Shown here: positions 1 through 6,692 of the stretch, one piece after another | Position numbering within the stretch: the first letter of the stretch is position 1 | How the letters are laid out: each line of letters starts with the position of its first letter | Source: Methylacidiphilaceae bacterium UBA1321 | GTDB lineage: Bacteria; Verrucomicrobiota; Verrucomicrobiia; Methylacidiphilales; UBA1321 | Assembly (NCBI GenBank): GCA_002306945.1 | Contig: DBTH01000104.1 | Location: 11,696-25,042, forward strand | Reading direction: 5' to 3' | DNA: 13,347 bases | The notes under the pieces: generated by a model | What the model saw: the letters and a program-made list of their open reading frames with translations, nothing else | The model's database searches: none | What the model was told of the DNA's origin: nothing | Program-made: the position numbers and the translations under genes

Positions 1-633
1 GGCTGGGGTGGGGGGGGGGGGGGGGGGCGACGGCGGCTGCTTCCACACCTTCACGGCCCCAGGTAGCGGATCCATGGAAAGTCCGCTTTCATGCACGATC
101 AGCCGCAGCGCATCGCGCAGCTTGATGTGCCTAAGATTCAGGGTAACGGAACCTGTCACTGATGGATCGATCAGGAGGCTCACCCCGTACTGAAGTCCCA
201 ATGCGCTCAGGGCATCTCGTACCTCGGTGCCGCGGAGGTTGAGTGATGGCAGCATCAGGGAATCGGGGATCAAGATCTTGAGGAGGGAATCCCGTTGGAT
301 TTGAGCCGCAGGAATGACGACAGTAGGAGTCTGCGGCACCGTTCCCACAGGGACATTTGAATTGACGGCGGAGCGAGCGTTCAGGGAAGCCGTCGTACCT
401 TGAGGTGGTGTGCCCGAAAGCGCCGGGTTTACGGAAGGAACGGCACCCATGCTCGGTGGAAATTGGGCGTCCGAAATATCCGGCATGATGGAAAGTGTGG
501 CGATGGGATTCTGGCCTTTGGCACGCAGCTGCTGCCAAAGAAGGCTTGTGGTGTCGACCTTACGTCCATCCGGAAGGATCACTTGCGCAGCTGCCATGCC
601 TGCGCACCAGAGAAGGACCAATGTGCGTCTCAA
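1..633 (-). CDS. Secretin (GspD/PilQ/MshL-like), N-terminal part, truncated by window edge
   Basis: This would form the outer-membrane channel of a type II secretion system or type IV pilus. The 211 visible residues begin with a signal peptide (RRTLVLLWCAGMAAA, probable cut before Gln). A Pro/Ser/Thr/Asn-rich linker follows (about 60-125), then an STN/secretin N0-like domain at about 132-190: LRGTEVRDALSALGLQYGVS, then DPSVTGSVTLNL and LRDALRLIV. The frame stays open to base 1, and the beta-barrel domain lies outside the window. The start is TTG at 633-631, chosen because it directly precedes the signal peptide and overlaps the ATPase stop as TTGA. An in-frame ATG at 597 would delete most of the signal peptide. 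A GGGAGA stretch lies upstream, inside the ATPase gene. Residues 203-208 are six CCC prolines from one 18-base C run. The STN domain also occurs in TonB receptors and FecR-type regulators, but the ATPase neighbour favours a secretin. Confidence 0.82.
   Translation of the reverse strand, partial: MRRTLVLLWCAGMAAAQVILPDGRKVDTTSLLWQQLRAKGQNPIATLSIMPDISDAQFPPSMGAVPSVNPALSGTPPQGTTASLNARSAVNSNVPVGTVPQTPTVVIPAAQIQRDSLLKILIPDSLMLPSLNLRGTEVRDALSALGLQYGVSLLIDPSVTGSVTLNLRHIKLRDALRLIVHESGLSMDPLPGAVKVWKQPPSPPPPPPTPA
10..27. repeat. 18-base G/C homopolymer tract inside the secretin gene
   Basis: Positions 10-27 are 18 consecutive G on the plus strand (C on the coding strand), with another G4 at 5-8 after one T. 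In the secretin frame the run codes for Pro203-Pro208, preceded by Pro-Pro-Ser. A change not divisible by three would shift the frame. Such a run is also a common place for polymerase slippage and sequencing error, so the exact length is uncertain. Confidence 0.9.
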
Positions 634-1898
634 GATGCTGTCTCCCGCAACACTTCCTCCAGGGATGTCAGCCCAACACGGGCCTTGGATATAGCTTCTT
701 GCCGCAAGGTAGACATCCCCTCCCGCAGAGCCTGTTCGCGCAACCGGTTGGCGTCCACGCCCTTTGCGACCAAATCACGCAGCGACTCGGATAGGGGCAT
801 CATCTCGAAGATCCCCATGCGTCCTCTGTATCCAGCGTGGGCACAAGTGGGACAACCGGTTCCGCGGGTCCATTCGCCTTGCAGGTTCTTTTCGTCCAGC
901 ACCTGCAGCAATGAGCTGGTGCGAGGATCTGGAACACCGCAATCCGGGCAGGTTCGGCGCACCAGCCGCTGAGCGACAATCAGGTTCACCGCCGAACTCA
1001 CCAGAAAGGGCTCGATACCCATGTCGATCAGCCGGGTCACGGCGCTGGGAGCATCGTTTGTGTGGAGGGTTGAAAGGACTAAATGCCCGGTGAGAGCCGC
1101 GCGCACAGCAATCTGAGCGGTTTCCAAGTCGCGGATCTCGCCTACCATGATCACGTTGGGGTCCTGTCGCAGGATAGTCCGCAGCGCCTTCGCAAAGGTG
1201 AGATCGATGTCGGGCTTCACTGCGGTCTGGACGATTCCTTCCAACCGGTATTCGATGGGATCTTCCACTGTGGTGATGTTGACCTCAGGCGACCGCAGCC
1301 GTTTGAGTACGCTGTACAACGTTGTGCTCTTGCCGGCACCCGTGGGACCGGTGATCAAAATCATGCCGTATGGTAACCGGAAGGTCCGCTCAAACTGCTC
1401 CAATCGGTCCTGACCGAATCCGAGCCGGTCGAGATCCAGATCAACAGAGGACTGGTCTAGCACGCGTAGCACGATTTTTTCGCCAAACTCCGTGGGAAGG
1501 GTGGACACACGGATATCGATCCCCTGCCCCATATGCTGGAATCGGATTCGCCCATCTTGGGGCCGCCGCTTCTCGGCAATATCCAGGGTAGCCATCACCT
1601 TGAGCCTCGACAAAACCTCCGCCCGCATGCGCAAAGGGATCTCCTGCACCACCTTCAAGATCCCATCCAACCGGAACCGCACCGTGATGCCAATCTCGGT
1701 GGGCTCAAAGTGCAGATCGGAAACCTTATCTCGCACGGCGCGGTCCATCAGCTCCTGCACTAATCGTGTGGGATTTGAAGAGATCAAATCCAATGAATCC
1801 ATGGGCTCTGCAAGAATGCGGTTGATTTGGCGGTGAAGGAGAGAAGTCATTTCAGGTTTCTTGAAAAACAGATCTAGCTCAGACAGAACTGTCCACAC
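630..1898 (-). CDS. GspE/PilB-family secretion or pilus-assembly ATPase, short form
   Basis: A cytoplasmic hexameric ATPase powering type II secretion or type IV pilus extension. Over 422 residues it shows an N2-type domain (SDLHFEPTEIGITVRFRLDG, 60-79), Walker A GPTGAGKST (184-192), an Asp box around VEDPIEYR, Walker B VIMVGEIRD (249-257) and a His box GHLVLSTLHTND (271-282). A tetracysteine zinc site follows (C317-x2-C320, C349-x2-C352), which marks the GspE/PilB branch rather than PilT. At 422 aa it is shorter than typical GspE/PilB (about 500-570) because the N-terminal N1/MshEN domain is missing. The start is GTG at 1898, with AGGA seven bases upstream; an ATG at 1850 is the alternative but has a poor ribosome site. 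The stop TGA (632-630) overlaps the secretin start by 4 nt, so the two are probably translationally coupled. GspE versus PilB cannot be decided here. Confidence 0.93.
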   Translation of the reverse strand: MWTVLSELDLFFKKPEMTSLLHRQINRILAEPMDSLDLISSNPTRLVQELMDRAVRDKVSDLHFEPTEIGITVRFRLDGILKVVQEIPLRMRAEVLSRLKVMATLDIAEKRRPQDGRIRFQHMGQGIDIRVSTLPTEFGEKIVLRVLDQSSVDLDLDRLGFGQDRLEQFERTFRLPYGMILITGPTGAGKSTTLYSVLKRLRSPEVNITTVEDPIEYRLEGIVQTAVKPDIDLTFAKALRTILRQDPNVIMVGEIRDLETAQIAVRAALTGHLVLSTLHTNDAPSAVTRLIDMGIEPFLVSSAVNLIVAQRLVRRTCPDCGVPDPRTSSLLQVLDEKNLQGEWTRGTGCPTCAHAGYRGRMGIFEMMPLSESLRDLVAKGVDANRLREQALREGMSTLRQEAISKARVGLTSLEEVLRETAS

Positions 1899-1953
1899 TA
1901 AGTAATCCTATTTACTCTAAAAAATGCAACATTATCCCTGATATCTATTTTCT

Positions 1954-1981
1954 ATTATGAGCACAAATCAGCGCGACACAA
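1954..1981 (-). promoter_or_regulatory. Candidate sigma70-type promoter for the ATPase/secretin operon
   Basis: On the minus strand a TTGTGT (1981-1976) is followed after 16 nt by CATAAT (1959-1954), a 5/6 match to the -10 consensus, about 55 nt before the GTG start. The whole 116-nt gap between the immunity gene and the ATPase (1899-2014) is AT-rich and codes for nothing evident. A second -10-like GATAAT lies at 1936-1931 but has no good -35. This is consensus matching only. Confidence 0.4.
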
Positions 1982-2012
1982 TATAGATAAACCAGGAAAA
2001 TGACTTACTGAA

Positions 2013-2026
2013 GTTTATCCATAAAC
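2013..2026. repeat. Short inverted repeat over the immunity-gene stop codon
   Basis: GTTTAT-CC-ATAAAC is a 6+6 inverted repeat with a 2-nt spacer, and it contains the TAA stop of the small gene. It is AT-rich with no U-tract after it, so it is not a convincing intrinsic terminator. Read-through from the Rhs unit into the ATPase operon is possible. Confidence 0.4.
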
Positions 2027-2305
2027 CCAATCAGGAAAGGCGTCATTTTCGGCGTAATATATTAGCAATGATACCTGATCTTCAATAGAATTGCCTTTCC
2101 CTTGCAGAACTTCAAGAACTTCGCGAGCAACCGAAACCTCAAGAAAATAAATGTAGCCTTGTTGTTTAATTTCAGTTGGAACACCAAGGACTTCATTAGG
2201 CAGAGGGACAACACAATCGGCGTTTGGAGTCCAAGGACACCGAACACAGAAGATTGCATCATCATTCTGTTGATCTAGAGTACGAACGGCTTCTCGAAGC
2301 GTCAT
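2015..2305 (-). CDS. Putative immunity protein to the Rhs WHH nuclease
   Basis: A small acidic cytosolic protein of 96 residues with no signal peptide or membrane segment, directly after the Rhs toxin gene, where immunity proteins of polymorphic toxins sit. By inference it binds and neutralises the WHH nuclease. Visible features are a start MTLREAVRTLDQQ, a central CPWTPNADCVVPLP, and a C-terminal LLIYYAENDAFPDWVYG. That ending recalls small proteins of the DUF7716 type found near Rhs toxins, but this is recollection and not checked. The frame is open from an ATG at 2320 that directly abuts the toxin stop (TAGATG). ATG 2305 is preferred because AGGG at 2317-2314 lies 8 nt before it, whereas ATG 2320 has no upstream ribosome site. 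Family assignment is uncertain; the position argues for immunity more strongly than the sequence. Confidence 0.75.
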   Translation of the reverse strand: MTLREAVRTLDQQNDDAIFCVRCPWTPNADCVVPLPNEVLGVPTEIKQQGYIYFLEVSVAREVLEVLQGKGNSIEDQVSLLIYYAENDAFPDWVYG

Positions 2306-2320
2306 TTTCATTTCCCTCAT

Positions 2321-5300
2321 CTAGTAGTTACTGCCCCAAATATTAAATCCGCCAACCCTGTTTGGGTGAAAAAGTGTTTGCAAAGCACCATTGCTTTGAT
2401 GTTGAGATCTCACAACTAATTGCATCATTCCAGGCTGGTCTGGTACGTGATGCCAAGTCCAGTCTGCTGGCGATTTCCCTAATGCCGTTCCAGCGCCGTT
2501 TTTTGGGACTTCGATACCAAGACCTTTCATTGAAGCGGCAAATTCCGAACTTCGCTCCATCTCCACCATTAATGCCTCATTCGCAGCTTTGAAATGGGCT
2601 TTACGCGTTCCTATTCCAAGTTTTGGAATTGAAGTTTCGAAGGCAACAGAATAAGCAGTTTTAGCTGCGATACCTGCGCCTTCCCCCGCTCTCCAAATAA
2701 GACCAGCGCCTGCCGTTAAGAGCTTTCCACCTCCAAGGTTAATGAGTGGATCCCATGCACCAGTGTTGCCATTGGGTATGCGCCCTCCACCAGCCCCCAT
2801 CTCAATTGCATCGCCAAGCATAGGGGCCCCTGACCCGGCACTTTGCGGCAGTCCCATGCTTTGCGGTGAACCTGTAATCGAAAGGGCATTTAAACCCAAT
2901 TCAATAGCATTTCCAAAGGCAGTTGCATCAAGAGTTTGATTGCGTAAAGAGGATTCAGTTAGGCTACCTTCTGAAAGGCTAAGAGAGTAATTGCCTAAGT
3001 CAATATTTTGCCCACCCACTTCATTTAGATAAGGTGAGCTTTGAAAACTGGAGAGACTAGTTGATTGATTGTAGTTATCAATACCCGCATAATATTGTGA
3101 CAAATCATTGAACTGATTTACTGAATTTAACAGATTTGAATACGATGCATAATTTCCAGAAGCATCAACAAAATCTCCGCTCCAATTATCGCCCCCCCAC
3201 CAATCACCGCTAGCATCGTCACTGCAAACATTCCCATCATCCCAAAGTCCATCGGGATCGGTAGTGTTGACCGGTGTATTCGAAAAAGCATACGGACTAA
3301 TATGCTGGTGCATTGGATCAGGTGATGTCCAAACACCAATTTGTGGATCGTACCACCTACCGCCGAAGTAAGTGAGCCCCAACGATTGGAAATATTCTTT
3401 CCCCGTATACTTTTGTGTGGCATTCGTTGCTTCGCCTTTGAGAGTTCGCACGTCGCCATAGGCTTCGTAGTCAAAGGCGCCACCCGTGGAGCTGTTTTCA
3501 TCATTGACGATGCGGATCGTCGAGCCTTGATGATCCTTTACAAAGAACTGTCGTTTTATTGTTGAACCCAGTAACTTACGCCCGACTACGCTGTTTTGGC
3601 CACGGTAGTTCAGGATTACGGATGCGCTGTTCCATGTACTTGGAATAGTATTCGTCCCATAAGTCCAACTTTCATTGATTTCCTTGTGGGTAAATCCTGA
3701 AATATTGAAATAGTGGTACTTGTTTCCAATCCCCTGTCCATAGGGACTGTTAAAGGTTGAGGCATAGCTCGCCATCTGTCCGTCTGCATCATAAAGGGGG
3801 TAAATGGTCTCATTACCCCAAGTGTGGAGCGATACAGGGAAACCATCATATCCGTAAGTGATATCCCTCATTATCGACTTGTCACTGATCATTCGGCCAG
3901 CTGCATCGTATGTGAAATTCCCAACACCACTAGCGTCTCGGAAACTACTAGGTTGGATTGTCCCAGAGACATTATCTAACCGATTACTCCCGGGAGCGTA
4001 GTTAAATGTGGTTGTTGCCCCGACCGAGCCCCACTTCACACTCGATTTACGGTCATCTTCATCATACGTATAAGTTGCTGAGTGATCTAAAACGGAGGTT
4101 GTATTGAAAGGGACATTCAGCTTTGCCATACCTTCACTTGCATAGGTTACATCTTGGTTAGGAAGGTAGGTCTGTACCTGAGTCATTCTTCCGGCTGGAT
4201 CATAAGCGTAATTCAATGCCTTTACTGTCTGTGTTCCCGCGGTCTTACTCGGATCCATGACATTTAAGTCCGTTCCAAATTGATGAACCGCTTGTGTAAT
4301 CTGACCAGTGTAACTTGGATCCGGATTTGTAATCCCGGTTGCTACTGGATCCAGTTGCGGAGCTTCATATCCCAGCCTCTCTAAATAGGAGACTTTCCCA
4401 TCCGCATAAGTTATGGAAGTAAGAAGTTGTCCATGTGGATGATAAGTTAGGTTAGTTTTCAACGGCAATAATGTGCCCGTTAAGGTGATGTGATCACCTA
4501 AAGTTACTGAAGATAGACGTCCATAAACATCATATACATATTCAGCGACACCTATCCCGTTATCATAAATAAAGGTGACTCGACCATTACCATCATACAC
4601 ATAGGTATAATTCGCGTCTTCCAAACGCGACGCATCTGGAACAAGTGATCCATCTGGTAAAATGGCTTGAGCCTGGGTTGCTTGCCGATCAACCCTCATA
4701 TTCGCTAAACGACTTGCGCTATCATACCGATACTCTACAGACTGAAGGTTTGCCGCTGGGTCTTTAACTGCTCCGATATACTTTCCAGAAACCCATGGTC
4801 TACCATACCCGTCATATGAATAAAATTCAACAACCAACTTTGCTTGTGGAGTAGTCATTTCTTGCTGGTTGGCGGTCCCAGGGTTGTAAAATGGGTTAAG
4901 GTTATATTTTGCAACTAGCCGTCCTTGCCCATTTGATCCAGCAAAGTTGGTTGCACCAAGTACCGTCCAAAGCGGAACGTAAGTCCGACGAAGAAAATCA
5001 TTTGAATTCAAATTGTCATAAATCCAACCTTTCGTATAAGTTGAACTAGTTACCATATTGTAACTTTGCTCTGACCCAGATGTCTCAGCCATTGTTTGTA
5101 GGCTACTCATTGATCTGGGTCGGCAAACACCTTCTTTTATAGCCCGCCCAAGTTTATCATAGGCTTTCCATGCCACCCACTCTCCTTTAACATCGGACAT
5201 TGTGGATGTTTGCCAAAATCGCAGTCGCCCAGCTTGATCGTACCAGTATCGAGTCAACCCCTCGTCAGGACTCGACCTAGCGACAATTCGGCCTTGAAAG

Positions 5301-6676
5301 TCATAGCTAGTGATAGTCGGAGGGACTTGTCCACTTCCTGATCCAGTTGGCGTAGGAGCTGTAACGCTCTTCAACATGCCATTTTCATAATACTGATAAG
5401 TCGTGATTGCCCAACTCCATAGGTTAGGAGTTTCCCCCCCTGCTTTACTCAACAGCTTTGCGGTTTTCAGTAATTGCCCTTGTGCATCCTTCCATGAAAC
5501 AGAATAATTGTTGTTTGGATCACGACTCCAAGACATAAAAAAAGGCATCTCTTGCGGAATTGAACCAATCAAAGCGAACGTCTCAAAAGGTTGATTTGGA
5601 AATTGACTTCCATCGACAGGAATAGCTCCGACTAAGACAGAACCAGATGCAGAGGTGTGAGAATTATTGGAAGAAGATGAGCCAATAGACCAAGCATCAC
5701 CACTCAATGCCTGCTGAGTTTGACCAACAGCCGTTGCATTCGGATACACGACCTGTGTAAATGGTGTATTCCCTGTACTTGGCCATGCAGACTTTGCATT
5801 TGTAATTGGATTCAGAACCTCCGACAAGGCTGCGGTATTCGGAACCGAATATGGCAAAAATTGAGTTTCCGCTCTACCATAATTATCATACCCTACAGAT
5901 TGAGTCAAATATTTATTGTCTACAGTATTACTAATCGCAGATTGTAATACTGGTCCAGTTGGATCGGCAACGGAAATACTTGTTAGGATATTCGAACGAT
6001 TCAGCCCAGGTGAAGTACCCGTACCCTCGGCCAAAACAACGTCATCAAAAATCAGGTTTGTAAATGAGGCTGGCACGGTTCCAGTAATTATATTGATTTT
6101 CGCAAAACAATCTCCCCCGCCAGATGGCGTTGGAGGCGTAAACGTCAATTTGTATTCAGTCCAATTCGTGGCAAGAGGATAATTAGTTCCTGTAACCGTC
6201 TGCAGAAGCGGCTTATTCTGGTCATAGAAAACAATTGAAGGAAATACTGAAGCCGAGGTGCCTGATGAGGCGGCAGTTATTCCACTGTAATAAAGCGAAA
6301 GTGTATAAGTTTGGCCGGCCTTAAGCTGGACTTTCTCTGAAATCAATCCAGGGCCACTTTTACCTGGGCTAGCTTGCCCCACAAAATACCCAGAATGTGC
6401 TGGTGTTATGATCGATCTTACTCGAGGAATTCCAGCAAGTGAAGGACCCGGCGACCAAAATTGTTGTGAATTTTCGAAGCTCCAATTCGCTAATAGATTG
6501 CCGCCTATTGGTTGAGACCATTCGATTGTTCGAATTGGATTTGCAGTGGATGGAATCGAATTTTCTGGAAAGGCAGGCGGAGCCTGAGCAGCGATTACCG
6601 CAGGGAAGTCAGTGGGTGACATCTGCGCAGAAACAACCATCGCCATAGCAAGCAGAATTGATTGGGACTTATACAT
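2321..6676 (-). CDS. Sec-exported Rhs/YD-repeat toxin with C-terminal WHH nuclease domain
   Basis: A 1451-residue polymorphic toxin. A signal peptide (MYKSQSILLAMAMVVSA) leads into a jelly-roll, carbohydrate-binding-like domain at about 55-218 (NLLANWSFEN to FDDVVLAEG). Next comes a section like DUF6443 of Bacteroidota YD proteins (VGYDNYGRAETQFLPYS), then about 11 YD repeats such as YWYDQAGRL, YVYDVYGRL and FTYDAAGRM. The Rhs core is near 1045-1144 (KDHQGSTIRI, YFGGRWYDPQIGVWTSPDP), ending DPDGL (1140-1144), the usual site for autoproteolytic release. The 307-aa tail has an Asp/Gly/Trp/Asn-rich linker and ends in a WHH-type HNH/EndoVII nuclease: W1408-H1409-H1410, MMQLVV, H1426, H1437 and GG 1442-1443. 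The frame is open to 6733, but ATG 6676 is chosen because it begins the signal peptide and has GGGGGAGG just upstream. It starts 1 nt after the stop of gene A. No PAAR or T6SS signature is seen. Confidence 0.9.
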   Translation of the reverse strand: MYKSQSILLAMAMVVSAQMSPTDFPAVIAAQAPPAFPENSIPSTANPIRTIEWSQPIGGNLLANWSFENSQQFWSPGPSLAGIPRVRSIITPAHSGYFVGQASPGKSGPGLISEKVQLKAGQTYTLSLYYSGITAASSGTSASVFPSIVFYDQNKPLLQTVTGTNYPLATNWTEYKLTFTPPTPSGGGDCFAKINIITGTVPASFTNLIFDDVVLAEGTGTSPGLNRSNILTSISVADPTGPVLQSAISNTVDNKYLTQSVGYDNYGRAETQFLPYSVPNTAALSEVLNPITNAKSAWPSTGNTPFTQVVYPNATAVGQTQQALSGDAWSIGSSSSNNSHTSASGSVLVGAIPVDGSQFPNQPFETFALIGSIPQEMPFFMSWSRDPNNNYSVSWKDAQGQLLKTAKLLSKAGGETPNLWSWAITTYQYYENGMLKSVTAPTPTGSGSGQVPPTITSYDFQGRIVARSSPDEGLTRYWYDQAGRLRFWQTSTMSDVKGEWVAWKAYDKLGRAIKEGVCRPRSMSSLQTMAETSGSEQSYNMVTSSTYTKGWIYDNLNSNDFLRRTYVPLWTVLGATNFAGSNGQGRLVAKYNLNPFYNPGTANQQEMTTPQAKLVVEFYSYDGYGRPWVSGKYIGAVKDPAANLQSVEYRYDSASRLANMRVDRQATQAQAILPDGSLVPDASRLEDANYTYVYDGNGRVTFIYDNGIGVAEYVYDVYGRLSSVTLGDHITLTGTLLPLKTNLTYHPHGQLLTSITYADGKVSYLERLGYEAPQLDPVATGITNPDPSYTGQITQAVHQFGTDLNVMDPSKTAGTQTVKALNYAYDPAGRMTQVQTYLPNQDVTYASEGMAKLNVPFNTTSVLDHSATYTYDEDDRKSSVKWGSVGATTTFNYAPGSNRLDNVSGTIQPSSFRDASGVGNFTYDAAGRMISDKSIMRDITYGYDGFPVSLHTWGNETIYPLYDADGQMASYASTFNSPYGQGIGNKYHYFNISGFTHKEINESWTYGTNTIPSTWNSASVILNYRGQNSVVGRKLLGSTIKRQFFVKDHQGSTIRIVNDENSSTGGAFDYEAYGDVRTLKGEATNATQKYTGKEYFQSLGLTYFGGRWYDPQIGVWTSPDPMHQHISPYAFSNTPVNTTDPDGLWDDGNVCSDDASGDWWGGDNWSGDFVDASGNYASYSNLLNSVNQFNDLSQYYAGIDNYNQSTSLSSFQSSPYLNEVGGQNIDLGNYSLSLSEGSLTESSLRNQTLDATAFGNAIELGLNALSITGSPQSMGLPQSAGSGAPMLGDAIEMGAGGGRIPNGNTGAWDPLINLGGGKLLTAGAGLIWRAGEGAGIAAKTAYSVAFETSIPKLGIGTRKAHFKAANEALMVEMERSSEFAASMKGLGIEVPKNGAGTALGKSPADWTWHHVPDQPGMMQLVVRSQHQSNGALQTLFHPNRVGGFNIWGSNY

Positions 6677-6692
6677 ATTATTCCTCCCCCGC
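6677..6692 (-). promoter_or_regulatory. Ribosome binding site of the Rhs toxin gene, inside the end of gene A
   Basis: On the minus strand GGGGGAGG lies just before the AATAAT that leads into ATG 6676. The purine run is also the last codons of gene A (Gly-Glu-Glu), followed by TAA and one T before the ATG. Ribosomes ending gene A are thus placed to restart on gene B, which would favour linked output of the two proteins. Confidence 0.75.

Noticed and set aside
131..538. A 135-aa minus-strand ORF over the secretin start region
   Set aside because: It is in a different frame from the secretin, whose reading shows a signal peptide and STN domain and stays open to the window edge; this ORF has no recognisable feature.
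400..972. A 190-aa plus-strand ORF
   Set aside because: It lies antisense to the secretin/ATPase pair, is rich in Arg/Ser/Cys as out-of-frame GC-rich DNA tends to be, and has no family resemblance.
2013..2026. Intrinsic terminator after the immunity gene
   Set aside because: The inverted repeat is only 6 bp, AT-rich, with a 2-nt spacer and no U-tract.
3127..3504. A 125-aa minus-strand ORF with a hydrophobic stretch inside the Rhs core region
   Set aside because: It is a frame shadow of the strongly recognisable Rhs core (YFGGRWYDPQIGVWTSPDP); no ribosome site is evident.
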